Below are positions 8,150 through 15,347 of a stretch of DNA of 31,226 nucleotides, in pieces. The translations under genes and the position numbers were made by a program. The stretch lies in assembly GCF_936933875.1 (NCBI RefSeq), contig NZ_CAKZIK010000007.1:1-31226 (forward strand), in the 5' to 3' direction. Below the pieces are notes generated by a model that was not told the DNA's origin, made no database searches, and saw nothing but the letters and a program-made list of their open reading frames with translations. Within the stretch, counting starts at the first letter, position 1; each line of letters begins with the position of its first letter. Source of the DNA: an uncultured Chryseobacterium sp. (GTDB lineage: Bacteria; Bacteroidota; Bacteroidia; Flavobacteriales; Weeksellaceae).

Positions 8150-8180
8150 TTTTCGGGCGCGGCTTCGCCGCGCCCGAAAA
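8150..8180. repeat. GC-rich perfect palindrome, 14-bp stem with TTC loop
   Basis: TTTTCGGGCGCGGC (8150-8163), loop TTC, then the exact complement 8167-8180. It is nearly all G/C in an AT-rich intergenic region and lies 20 bp after a complete terminator, so it is not needed to terminate that gene. Same design as the hairpin at 21165-21201. Confidence 0.9.
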
Positions 8181-8230
8181 AAGATTCCAATAAAAATATT
8201 TGACTGTGCCAAAAGAACATCCTACCAAAA

Positions 8231-8250
8231 AACCGAAGATTACTCTTCGG
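8231..8250 (-). terminator. Intrinsic terminator overlapping the THX stop codon
   Basis: AACCGAAGA (8231-8239), 4-nt loop, TCTTCGG (8244-8250), flanked by A runs and T runs that make it work in both directions. On the minus strand the final codons of THX form one arm, the TAA (8242-8240) is in the loop, and the second arm runs into T6. Confidence 0.85.
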
Positions 8251-8515
8251 TTTTTTTCTTTCTTGTTGTTTTAGGTTTTTCTTCAGGACTGTCAGCTTGC
8301 TGAGTTTTGGGTTTTTTAGTAACATCGGCATTTTCAGATTTCTCAGTAGGATATCCCACTTCTTTTCTTACTCTAGCCTTCGGTGCTTTCTTTTCATCTT
8401 CATCCAAAACCTTCACCGGAATTGCCTTGGCAGAAACCACTTTCCGTGTGCGTGTTTTTCCGTAGCTGCCCTGATTAATTTTTCCTCTGCGGGTTTTTTT
8501 ATCGCCTTTTCCCAT
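8240..8515 (-). CDS. 30S ribosomal protein THX with an extended C-terminal tail
   Basis: The N-terminus MGKGDKKTRRGKINQGSYGKTRTRK is the hallmark of the THX family, a small basic protein that in Thermus sits in the 30S head between 16S rRNA helices. Family members are often only about 30-60 residues; this one has 91. The extra C-terminal half is a disordered K/E/T-rich tail (ending KPKTTRKKKTEE) of unknown role. It has its own -7 box (TATTTTTG, 8541-8548) and a terminator that overlaps its stop codon, so it is probably monocistronic. Confidence 0.87.
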   Translation of the reverse strand: MGKGDKKTRRGKINQGSYGKTRTRKVVSAKAIPVKVLDEDEKKAPKARVRKEVGYPTEKSENADVTKKPKTQQADSPEEKPKTTRKKKTEE

Positions 8516-8540
8516 AATAATGTATTTTGTTGATTTAACT

Positions 8541-8548
8541 CAAAAATA
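8541..8548 (-). promoter_or_regulatory. -7 box of the THX gene (TATTTTTG)
   Basis: Minus-strand TAnnTTTG match, 25 nt before the ATG at 8515 and within the 49-bp gap after the nuclease gene. Confidence 0.5.
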
Positions 8549-8564
8549 GGAAAATATTTTGAGA

Positions 8565-9065
8565 TTAGCTTGCTTTTTTGAGTGGGAACTGATTCGTTTT
8601 GCGTTTGTAATCTCTCCAGTTCCATGGCTCAATTGGTTTTGTTTCCTGCCATAGTCCGATTTTTTTCTTACGCGCAATTCTTTCCAAATCAGCATAGTTA
8701 CTATTTTTAGAAAATCTTTTATAATGCCACGCCAAACCATTCCGCACCAACTCTTTTCCTAAATTTTGATTGTTGTAGAAAATTTCGCCAATAATTCTTC
8801 CGTTTCGGTCGCGTTTTCCGTTGCCAATTAAAGTTACCATTTTTCCAAAACAAAAATCAGAGACAAACTGTTTGGCTTTGTAACCAAAAGGTTGGTTTTT
8901 CTCTGGACAATCGATGTGTTCCAAACGGACAGTAATTAGTTTATTTTCAAATAATAGAACAACAGTATCGCCGTCTTTTACGCCAATTACTTTTGCAACA
9001 ATGGTTTGCGAAAAAATATTTTGATTAAAAACTATAAATATAAAAAACAGCAGAAAATTCTTCAT
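8565..9065 (-). CDS. Secreted thermonuclease-family (SNase-like) nuclease
   Basis: Staphylococcal-nuclease fold, predicted to be exported and to cut nucleic acid with Ca2+. A signal peptide covers about residues 1-19 (hydrophobic core FLLFFIFIVF, cleavage near IFSQ). The active-site residues all align with SNase: D33 in DGDT (D21), R47 (R35), D52 and E55 in IDCPE (D40, E43), and R90 in RNGRIIGEI (R87). The C-terminus keeps the ARKKKIGLW block. At 166 residues it is a single complete domain. A -7 box lies just 4 nt before the ATG, suggesting a leaderless mRNA. Role could be nutrient scavenging or biofilm DNA turnover. Confidence 0.93.
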   Translation of the reverse strand: MKNFLLFFIFIVFNQNIFSQTIVAKVIGVKDGDTVVLLFENKLITVRLEHIDCPEKNQPFGYKAKQFVSDFCFGKMVTLIGNGKRDRNGRIIGEIFYNNQNLGKELVRNGLAWHYKRFSKNSNYADLERIARKKKIGLWQETKPIEPWNWRDYKRKTNQFPLKKAS

Positions 9066-9069
9066 CCTA

Positions 9070-9077
9070 CAAAAGTA
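9070..9077 (-). promoter_or_regulatory. -7 box 4 nt before the nuclease ATG (TACTTTTG)
   Basis: TACTTTTG-TAGG-ATG on the minus strand. With the usual spacing, transcription would start at or next to the start codon. Confidence 0.55.
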
Positions 9078-9203
9078 TTGATTGCTAAAGTAAATTCTTC
9101 TTATTGAAAATCAGGCAGTTAAAATAAATTTTATTATAATCAAATATTTTTTTATTGTTTTACAATAATTTTTTATAGAATTGCAATATAAAATTATTAG
9201 AAA

Positions 9204-9725
9204 ATGGAAAAATCAAGTTTTGTACTTAAATTAATCCGTATTGTACTTATTCTAGGATTAATTGGATTGTTTGTTACTTTAATAAATATTCTTTGGGTAT
9301 TTTTTGGACATAATTTAAATTGGGAAATGGCTAGAAAATTTTATTCTTCAATTGATTTTACGAAAATTTGGAAAAATGATGAAAACGCATTCAATGTTAT
9401 TTCTTTGATTGAAATCGTTACAGTGATTTTAAAAATTTATATCTTCTTAAATGTTTTAAAAGTTTTCAAAAATCTAAATCTCACTGAACCGTTCAATCAA
9501 AAAATAAATGATATTATTAGAAAGATAATTTATTTTTCAATTTCAATTGGTATTTTAGGAGTGCTTATTAAAGTTTATATCGAGTTATTTGTTGCAAACG
9601 ACTTATTATTATCTACACAAATTGGAAATTCAGAATATTTATGGATTGGCGCTTTACTCTTTATTTTGAACAAAATTTTTATAAAAGGCTACGAACTACA
9701 ATCCGAAAACGACCTAACAATCTAA
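9204..9725 (+). CDS. DUF2975 membrane protein
   Basis: 173 residues with four hydrophobic helices at about 11-34, 63-87, 107-128 and 145-161, matching DUF2975. Function unknown. These proteins are commonly encoded directly before a small Cro/CI-type regulator, as here (4-bp gap), so the two probably act as a membrane sensor or partner and a regulator. The gene is noticeably more AT-rich than its neighbours, which may reflect hydrophobic codons or transfer. No TAnnTTTG box is seen upstream; a short palindrome ATTGT-TTT-ACAAT at 9154-9166 is a weak operator candidate. Confidence 0.8.
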   Translation: MEKSSFVLKLIRIVLILGLIGLFVTLINILWVFFGHNLNWEMARKFYSSIDFTKIWKNDENAFNVISLIEIVTVILKIYIFLNVLKVFKNLNLTEPFNQKINDIIRKIIYFSISIGILGVLIKVYIELFVANDLLLSTQIGNSEYLWIGALLFILNKIFIKGYELQSENDLTI

Positions 9726-9729
9726 TTTT

Positions 9730-9936
9730 ATGGCAATCATCATCAACGTCGACGTTATGCTTGCCAAACGCAAGATGCAGAGTCAGGAATTGGCAGAAAA
9801 AATAGGAATAACGCAAGCCAATCTCTCTATTTTAAAAACCGGAAAAGCAAAAGCCTTAAAACTTTCCACTTTGGAAGCTATTTGCAAAGCATTGGATTGC
9901 CAACCTGGTGACTTAATTGAATATCGACCGGATTAA
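9730..9936 (+). CDS. XRE/Cro-type helix-turn-helix regulator (YozG-like)
   Basis: A 68-residue single-domain DNA-binding protein. The helix-turn-helix is at about 18-38: SQELAEKIG, turn, TQANLSILKTG. The C-terminal LSTLEAICKALDCQPGDLIEY is typical of the YozG-like subgroup. It begins 4 bp after the DUF2975 stop codon, so it is cotranscribed and possibly translationally coupled. It likely regulates its own operon; other targets are unknown. Confidence 0.92.
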   Translation: MAIIINVDVMLAKRKMQSQELAEKIGITQANLSILKTGKAKALKLSTLEAICKALDCQPGDLIEYRPD

Positions 9937-9940
9937 ATTG

Positions 9941-9973
9941 AAACCTTGAAGGATTTGAAAACCTTGAAGGTTT
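9941..9973. repeat. Direct and inverted AACCTTGAAGG repeat
   Basis: AAACCTTGAAGG occurs twice (9941-9952 and 9959-9970), 18 bp apart. The second copy continues to AAACCTTGAAGGTTT, a palindrome with one unpaired central base. It lies just after the regulator stop codon and could act as an operator or a weak terminator, but it lacks a T run. Confidence 0.6.
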
Positions 9974-10002
9974 CTTTAAGGAGATTTTCCATCCAAAAAT
10001 CT

Positions 10003-10010
10003 TATCTTTG
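10003..10010 (+). promoter_or_regulatory. -7 box of aspS (TATCTTTG)
   Basis: TAnnTTTG match 48 nt before the aspS ATG. The transcript would start near 10016, putting the heptamer array 10023-10050 in the 5' leader. Confidence 0.55.
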
Positions 10011-10022
10011 TACCCAGAAAAT

Positions 10023-10050
10023 CTCAAATTTCAAACCTCAAATTTCAAAT
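10023..10050. repeat. Heptanucleotide tandem repeat in the aspS leader (four units)
   Basis: CTCAAAT, TTCAAAC, CTCAAAT, TTCAAAT in exact 7-bp register, ending 8 bp before the aspS ATG. Same family as 6723-6750. Confidence 0.85.
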
Positions 10051-10058
10051 AAATAGAA

Positions 10059-11813
10059 ATGTTTCGATCGCACACCAACGGCGAATTATCGCTGAAAAAT
10101 CTTGATGAAAAAGTAACGCTTTCCGGTTGGGTACAAACCATCCGCGACAAAGGTTTTATGATTTGGATAGATTTGCGTGACCGTTATGGAATTACGCAAT
10201 TGGTGTTCGATGAAGACCGCTCTTCAAAGGAATTGTTGGAAAGTGCGAAGAAACTGGGACGTGAATTTGTCATTCAAGTTAAAGGAAAAGTAATTGAACG
10301 TGCTTCCAAAAACCCAAAAATTCCGACAGGAGAAATTGAAATTTTAGTTGAAAATTTAACAATTTTAAATGAATCTCAACTTCCGCCTTTCACCATTGAA
10401 GATGAAACCGACGGTGGCGAAGAACTGCGTATGAAATACCGCTATTTAGACATCCGCAGAAATCCTGTGAAAGACAAACTGATTTTCCGTCACAAAATGG
10501 CGCAAAAAGTACGAAATTATCTTTCTGATAAAGGATTTATTGAAGTTGAAACGCCAGTTCTCATCAAATCAACTCCGGAAGGAGCAAGAGATTTCGTGGT
10601 TCCAAGCAGAATGAATCCGGGACAGTTTTATGCGCTTCCGCAATCTCCTCAAACTTTCAAACAATTGTTGATGGTTGGTGGAATGGACCGTTATTTTCAG
10701 ATTGTGAAATGTTTCCGCGACGAGGATTTAAGAGCCGACAGACAGCCGGAGTTTACGCAAATAGATTGCGAAATGGCATTTGTTGAGCAGGAAGATGTTT
10801 TGGAAATTTTTGAAGGAATGACTGCTTCACTTTTGAAAGAAATTTCAGGAAAAGAATTTGGGAAATTCCCGAGAATGACCTTCGACGAAGCCATGAAAAA
10901 ATACGGAAACGACAAACCGGACATTCGTTTCGGAATGGAATTCGTGGAAGTAAATGAATTGGTAAAAGGTAAAGATTTCAAAATTTTCGATGACGCTGAA
11001 TTGGTTGTCGGAATCAACGTTGAAGGTTGCGCAGAATATACCAGAAAACAAATCGACGCCTTGATTGATTGGGTAAAACGCCCGCAAATTGGCGCTTCCG
11101 GAATGGTTTGGATTAAATATCAAAATGATGGCGTTGTAACTTCGTCTGTCAATAAATTCTATTCCGAAGAAGATTTGAAAAAAATCGCGGAAAAATTCGG
11201 AGCAAAACAAGGAGATTTAATGCTCGTGATGAGCGGTGATGAAAATAAAGTTCGGACCCAACTTTCTGCTTTAAGAATGGAACTTGGGAATCAGCTCGGT
11301 TTAAGAAAAGGAGATGAATTTGCACCACTTTGGGTTGTAGATTTCCCATTGTTGGAATGGGACGAAGAATCCGGAAGATACCATGCAATGCACCATCCTT
11401 TCACCTCGCCAAAACCTGAAGATTTGGAATTGATTCATTCTGAACCCGGAAAAGTCCGCGCCAACGCTTACGACTTGGTATTGAACGGAAATGAAATCGG
11501 CGGCGGTTCTGTAAGAATTTTCGATAAAGATTTGCAGAGCAGAATGTTCGACTTATTAGGTTTCACGAAAGAAGAAGCAGAAGCACAATTTGGATTTTTA
11601 ATGAACGCCTTCAAATTTGGAGCACCGCCTCACGCAGGTTTGGCTTTCGGTTTCGACCGTTTGGTTGCGATTTTGGATGGAAACGAAGTCATTAGAGATT
11701 ATATCGCGTTCCCCAAAAATAATTCCGGAAGAGATGTGATGATTGATGCGCCAAGTTCTATTGCGGATGCACAGTTGGATGAACTTTTTCTGAAAGTGGA
11801 AATTAAGGACTAA
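10059..11813 (+). CDS. aspS: Aspartate--tRNA ligase
   Basis: Class IIb aminoacyl-tRNA synthetase charging tRNA-Asp in the cytoplasm. The 584-residue protein is the bacterial type: N-terminal OB fold for the anticodon (VTLSGWVQTIRDKGFMIWIDLRDR), the RYLDIRR block (about 126-132), motif 2 FRDEDLRADRQPEFTQID (about 217-235), a GAD-type insertion in the middle, HHPFTSPK before the C-terminal part, and motif 3 AFGFDRLVAILDG (about 529-541). Whether it is discriminating or also charges tRNA-Asn cannot be told from this window. Monocistronic, with its own promoter and convergent with the SDR gene. Confidence 0.97.
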   Translation: MFRSHTNGELSLKNLDEKVTLSGWVQTIRDKGFMIWIDLRDRYGITQLVFDEDRSSKELLESAKKLGREFVIQVKGKVIERASKNPKIPTGEIEILVENLTILNESQLPPFTIEDETDGGEELRMKYRYLDIRRNPVKDKLIFRHKMAQKVRNYLSDKGFIEVETPVLIKSTPEGARDFVVPSRMNPGQFYALPQSPQTFKQLLMVGGMDRYFQIVKCFRDEDLRADRQPEFTQIDCEMAFVEQEDVLEIFEGMTASLLKEISGKEFGKFPRMTFDEAMKKYGNDKPDIRFGMEFVEVNELVKGKDFKIFDDAELVVGINVEGCAEYTRKQIDALIDWVKRPQIGASGMVWIKYQNDGVVTSSVNKFYSEEDLKKIAEKFGAKQGDLMLVMSGDENKVRTQLSALRMELGNQLGLRKGDEFAPLWVVDFPLLEWDEESGRYHAMHHPFTSPKPEDLELIHSEPGKVRANAYDLVLNGNEIGGGSVRIFDKDLQSRMFDLLGFTKEEAEAQFGFLMNAFKFGAPPHAGLAFGFDRLVAILDGNEVIRDYIAFPKNNSGRDVMIDAPSSIADAQLDELFLKVEIKD

Positions 11814-11825
11814 ATTTATATTACG

Positions 11826-11918
11826 TTCGTCATTGCGAGGAACGAAGCGAAGCATAGTGACGCGGCAATCCCAAAAACAGATTGCCGCGTCTTCGTTCCT
11901 CCTCTTCGCAATGACGAA
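11826..11918. repeat. Long imperfect inverted repeat, CGTCATTGCGAGGAACGAAG type
   Basis: The outer arms TTCGTCATTGCGA (11826-11838) and TCGCAATGACGAA (11906-11918) are perfect complements. Further inside, GGAACGAAG and ACGCGGCAATC also pair with the right side, with a 6-nt insertion on the right arm and an 11-nt insertion on the left. It fills almost the whole gap between convergent aspS and SDR. I recall very similar sequences dispersed in many bacterial genomes, which points to a MITE-like element; it may also terminate both genes. Confidence 0.8.
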
Positions 11919-11921
11919 TTA

Positions 11922-12650
11922 TTACGGCAACTTCGCCACCCAACTTTCGGGCAGATTTTTCAAAATCAGATAAATCAACTTCCATTTGAAATTCGGAACA
12001 TTGACGAAAGAGTTTCCAACATTCACGATTTTTTCGGCAACATAATTAGGTTCCATCATCAAAGATTGGTTCAGTTCCAAACCGTCATTAATTTTACTTC
12101 GAATGTAACCCAAAACAAAAACATTCACTTTAATATTTCTAGAAGCCAGTTCCTGACGAAGTCCCGCCAAATAAGTTGTAAACGCAGATTTCGTGCTGCC
12201 GTAAACAAAATTGCTTTTCCTTCCCCGAACTCCAGAAAGAGAGGACAAGCCGATAATTCTTTCTAAATTTTTGTTGGATTTGTCCATCGCAATAATATTC
12301 AAAATAGAAACTGCCCCGGAATAATTCGTGTGCATCATCTGTAAAGTCCTGTCAAAATCTGAAAAAGCATCTTCATTCTGAACCAAAAATCCTGCGGAAT
12401 ATAAAACAATATTAGGTTTTAAAGACAATTCATTGTAAAATTTCTGATGTGAAGCGAAATCTACGGCATCAAAATATTTCAATTCAATTTTTTGAGAATT
12501 CAAATGGTTTTCTTTGATGAAATTTTTCATTTCGTCTAACTTTCGAGAAGCCATAATTACTTTGAAACTTTTATTTAAGTATAATTTCACACATTCTTTC
12601 GCCACATCGGAATTGGCTCCTAAAATCAAAACACTTTTTTCGGAATTCAT
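11922..12650 (-). CDS. SDR-family NAD(P)-dependent oxidoreductase
   Basis: Classical-length short-chain dehydrogenase of 242 residues. The cofactor loop is the variant GANSDVAK at 11-18 instead of the usual TGxxxGIG, as in DprE2-like members that reduce a keto-sugar intermediate. Catalytic residues are N109, S137, Y150 and K154 (YGSTK). Substrate is unknown; the variant loop and the ITxxG-lacking N-terminus make fatty-acid reductase (FabG) unlikely. The ATG lies 4 nt after a -7 box. The stop codon directly abuts the inverted repeat 11826-11918. Confidence 0.85.
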   Translation of the reverse strand: MNSEKSVLILGANSDVAKECVKLYLNKSFKVIMASRKLDEMKNFIKENHLNSQKIELKYFDAVDFASHQKFYNELSLKPNIVLYSAGFLVQNEDAFSDFDRTLQMMHTNYSGAVSILNIIAMDKSNKNLERIIGLSSLSGVRGRKSNFVYGSTKSAFTTYLAGLRQELASRNIKVNVFVLGYIRSKINDGLELNQSLMMEPNYVAEKIVNVGNSFVNVPNFKWKLIYLILKNLPESWVAKLP

Positions 12651-12654
12651 CCAT

Positions 12655-12662
12655 CAAAAATA
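12655..12662 (-). promoter_or_regulatory. -7 box 4 nt before the SDR ATG (TATTTTTG)
   Basis: TATTTTTG-ATGG-ATG on the minus strand, suggesting a leaderless mRNA for the SDR gene. Confidence 0.55.
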
Positions 12663-12737
12663 AGGAAACATTATGATTAAAGATTTTAGGTGATGAAAGA
12701 TTCAATTTTGTATTTTTATTACTGAAAAAACTTTATC

Positions 12738-15023
12738 ATGCACAAAACCTGTCTCTTCCCTCTTTTTTCTTTACTCTTTTCTCTAACAATGAACGCACAG
12801 CAACTCATTTCCTATGTCAATCCGATGGTGGGAACCAAAAATATGGGACACACTTTTCCAGGCGCAACTGCTCCATTTGGAATGGTGCAACTGTCGCCGG
12901 AAACCAATCAAGTCCCTTATGCTGTTGACGGAAAATACAATCCTGAAACATACCGTTACTGCAGTGGTTATCAATACGATGACAAAACCATTTTTGGATT
13001 TTCACACACTCATTTCAGCGGCGTTGGTCATTCGGATTTGGGAGATTTTTTGGTGATGCCGACAGTTGGAAAACTGAATTTAGAACCCGGCGATGCAAAA
13101 GTTCCCAAAAGTGGTTATCACTCCCAATTTTCTCATCAAAATGAAAAAGCAGAGCCGGGATATTACTCAGTTTTGCTGGATGATTATGGGGTAAAAGCAG
13201 AAATGACTTCTTCGGAACGGGTTGGTTTTCATAAATATACCTTTCCAAAATCTTCGGAAGCGCATATTATTTTGGATTTAATGTCAAATATTTACAATTA
13301 CGATGCGAAAAATGTCTGGACTTTTGTCCGTGTTGAGGACAATCAAACCGTAGTTGGTTATAGAGAAACAACAGGTTGGGCAAGGACGAAAAAGGTATTC
13401 TTTGCGATGAAATTTTCAAAAACGTTTAAAACCTATGGCAGAAAACGTTACGAAAAAGTAGAATACAATGGCTTCTACAGAAAATTCAACGAAAATGAAA
13501 ATTTTCCTGAGTTTGCAGGACGACAAATCCGTGCATACTTCGATTTCGACACTAATGACAACGAGCCAATTCTTATCAAATTTGCTTTATCCAATACTTC
13601 CACAGCAGGAGCATTAAAAAATCTCGAAGCCGAAATTCCACACTGGGATTTTGAAAAAACCAAAGCCGAAACGCAGACAAAATGGGAAAAGGAACTTCAT
13701 AAAATTGAAGTGGAAACTTTGAATGAAAAAGACAAAACCACTTTCTACACTTCACTTTATCACACAATGATGTCGCCGATTATTTACGAAGATGTGGACG
13801 GGAAATATTTAGGTCTCGACCAAAACATCCACCAAAGTGACGGATTTACCAATTATTCTATTTTTTCGCTTTGGGATACGTACCGTGCTTTGCATCCACT
13901 TTACAACATCATTCAGCCAAAAAGAAATAACGATTTTGTGCATTCGATGATGGTTCATTACGACCAAAGTGTCCATAAAGCCTTGCCCATTTGGAGTCAT
14001 TACGCGAACGAAAACTGGTGTATGATTGGATACCATTCAGTTTCCGTAATTGCTGATGCGATTGTGAAAGGAACAACAAATGTCGATTTGAAACACGCTT
14101 TGGAAGCCGCTAAAAATTCTTCAAACCTTAAATATTACGACGGAATTGAATATTATTTAAAATACGGCTACGTTCCCGAAGACAAAAGCGGTTCTTCGGT
14201 TTCAAAAACTTTGGAATACGCTTATGATGACTGGGCAATCGCTCAAATTGCAAAAAAATTGGGCGACAAAAATTCAGACGCTGAATATTTGAAGCGTTCC
14301 GAAAATTATAAGAACGTTTATAACCCAAAAAACGGGTTTATGCATCCGAAACTTTCCGACGGAACCTTTAAAAAAGAATTTGATCCAATGGACACTCACG
14401 GGCAAGGTTTTATTGAAGGAAATGCCTTTAATTACGGACTTTATGTTCCACAAAATGTTCCCGAAATGATAAAAATGATGGGTGGAAAAACCAAATTCTC
14501 CAAACATCTCGACGAAATTTTCACCACCGAAATTGCCGACAAATACATCGAAAAAAACGAAGATATCACGCGCGACGGAATTATTGGAAACTATGTACAC
14601 GGCAACGAACCGGGACATCACATTCCGTATCTCTACAACTGGACGAATGACGCTTGGAAAACGCAGGAACGAGTTCGGATGATTATGAAAAAAATGTACG
14701 GACCGAATGAAGACGGACTTTGTGGCAACGATGACGCCGGACAAATGTCAGCTTGGTATATTTTTTCGGCGCTCGGTTTTTATCCAGTTCTGCCCGGTTC
14801 TGAAGATTATGCAACCGGTTCTCCTTTGGTAAAATCTGCAAAAATTAATCTGGAAAATGGAATAGTTTTAAAAATTACAGCAGAAAATCAGTCGGAAAAA
14901 AATGTTTATGTTTCTAAAATCCTGGTGAACGGAAAAGAAATGAAAAACCATATTTTAAAACATTCCGATTTGGCGAATGGTGGGGAAATTGTTTTTGTGA
15001 TGAGTGAGAAGCCAAATAAATAA
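12738..15023 (+). CDS. Secreted GH92-family glycoside hydrolase (probable alpha-mannosidase)
   Basis: GH92 enzymes are Ca2+-dependent exo-alpha-mannosidases that trim mannans and N-glycans. The 761-residue protein begins with a signal peptide (hydrophobic LFPLFSLLFSL, cleavage near MNAQ). The N-terminal domain has the family block VNPMVGTKNMGHTFPGATAP and FGFSHTHFSGVGHSDLGDF (about 85-105). The catalytic domain has HGNEPGHHIPYLYN (about 621-634, proposed general acid Glu) and CGNDDAGQMSAWY (about 661-673, proposed base Asp). It is full length. There is no SusC/SusD pair next to it, so it is not in a visible polysaccharide-utilisation locus. Exact linkage specificity cannot be read from sequence. 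Confidence 0.93.
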   Translation: MHKTCLFPLFSLLFSLTMNAQQLISYVNPMVGTKNMGHTFPGATAPFGMVQLSPETNQVPYAVDGKYNPETYRYCSGYQYDDKTIFGFSHTHFSGVGHSDLGDFLVMPTVGKLNLEPGDAKVPKSGYHSQFSHQNEKAEPGYYSVLLDDYGVKAEMTSSERVGFHKYTFPKSSEAHIILDLMSNIYNYDAKNVWTFVRVEDNQTVVGYRETTGWARTKKVFFAMKFSKTFKTYGRKRYEKVEYNGFYRKFNENENFPEFAGRQIRAYFDFDTNDNEPILIKFALSNTSTAGALKNLEAEIPHWDFEKTKAETQTKWEKELHKIEVETLNEKDKTTFYTSLYHTMMSPIIYEDVDGKYLGLDQNIHQSDGFTNYSIFSLWDTYRALHPLYNIIQPKRNNDFVHSMMVHYDQSVHKALPIWSHYANENWCMIGYHSVSVIADAIVKGTTNVDLKHALEAAKNSSNLKYYDGIEYYLKYGYVPEDKSGSSVSKTLEYAYDDWAIAQIAKKLGDKNSDAEYLKRSENYKNVYNPKNGFMHPKLSDGTFKKEFDPMDTHGQGFIEGNAFNYGLYVPQNVPEMIKMMGGKTKFSKHLDEIFTTEIADKYIEKNEDITRDGIIGNYVHGNEPGHHIPYLYNWTNDAWKTQERVRMIMKKMYGPNEDGLCGNDDAGQMSAWYIFSALGFYPVLPGSEDYATGSPLVKSAKINLENGIVLKITAENQSEKNVYVSKILVNGKEMKNHILKHSDLANGGEIVFVMSEKPNK

Positions 15024-15347
15024 AGATTGTTCTTATGTCTTGAAACAAAAGAACCAAAAATTCAAGACTTGGATTTGTTTACTAAAAAATTAAAATTTCT
15101 TTTAAGAAAATTTGCAAACTTGCGCGGATTATAGATTTACTTTTAGATTCCCGTTTCTTTCCGCGCTTCGAACACTGGAAATTTTTATTCAGTTATAATA
15201 GAAAATCTAGTAAAAAAAAATTCAATTTTTCTTTACGCAAACAACTCCTAAGTCATTTTACGCTCAACAAAAGATGACATTTTTCACATTCAATTCATCA
15301 TTAAAAAAATCTAATCGCTGTAACTTTGTACTGTAAAATTTAAGAAA
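15024..15347. repeat. Gene-free 324-bp gap holding a decayed MITE-like repeat
   Basis: No gene is supported here. About 15035-15245 looks like an old dispersed repeat. Its left end (from TTGAAACAAAAGAACC) resembles a sequence I recall between genes of many flavobacteria. An inner pair GCGCGGA (15122-15128) and TCCGCGC (15160-15166) is perfectly complementary, and the outer parts (around 15070-15100 and 15205-15240) are loosely complementary. The remainder, 15246-15347, carries the promoter of the following transporter. Confidence 0.45.
15321..15328 (+). promoter_or_regulatory. -7 box of the AspT/YidE-type transporter gene (TAACTTTG)
   Basis: TAnnTTTG match ending 19 nt before the ATG at 15348. 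Confidence 0.5.

Noticed and set aside
8137..8331. A 64-codon minus-strand frame across the GC hairpin
   Set aside because: It runs through a palindrome and a terminator and overlaps the THX gene in another frame; nothing supports it.
14274..14744. A 156-codon minus-strand frame inside GH92
   Set aside because: It is antisense to the catalytic part of an intact GH92 gene and has no recognisable features.
15024..15347. A small protein gene in the GH92-transporter gap
   Set aside because: No frame with a plausible start, codon use or promoter was found; the region looks like repeat remnants.
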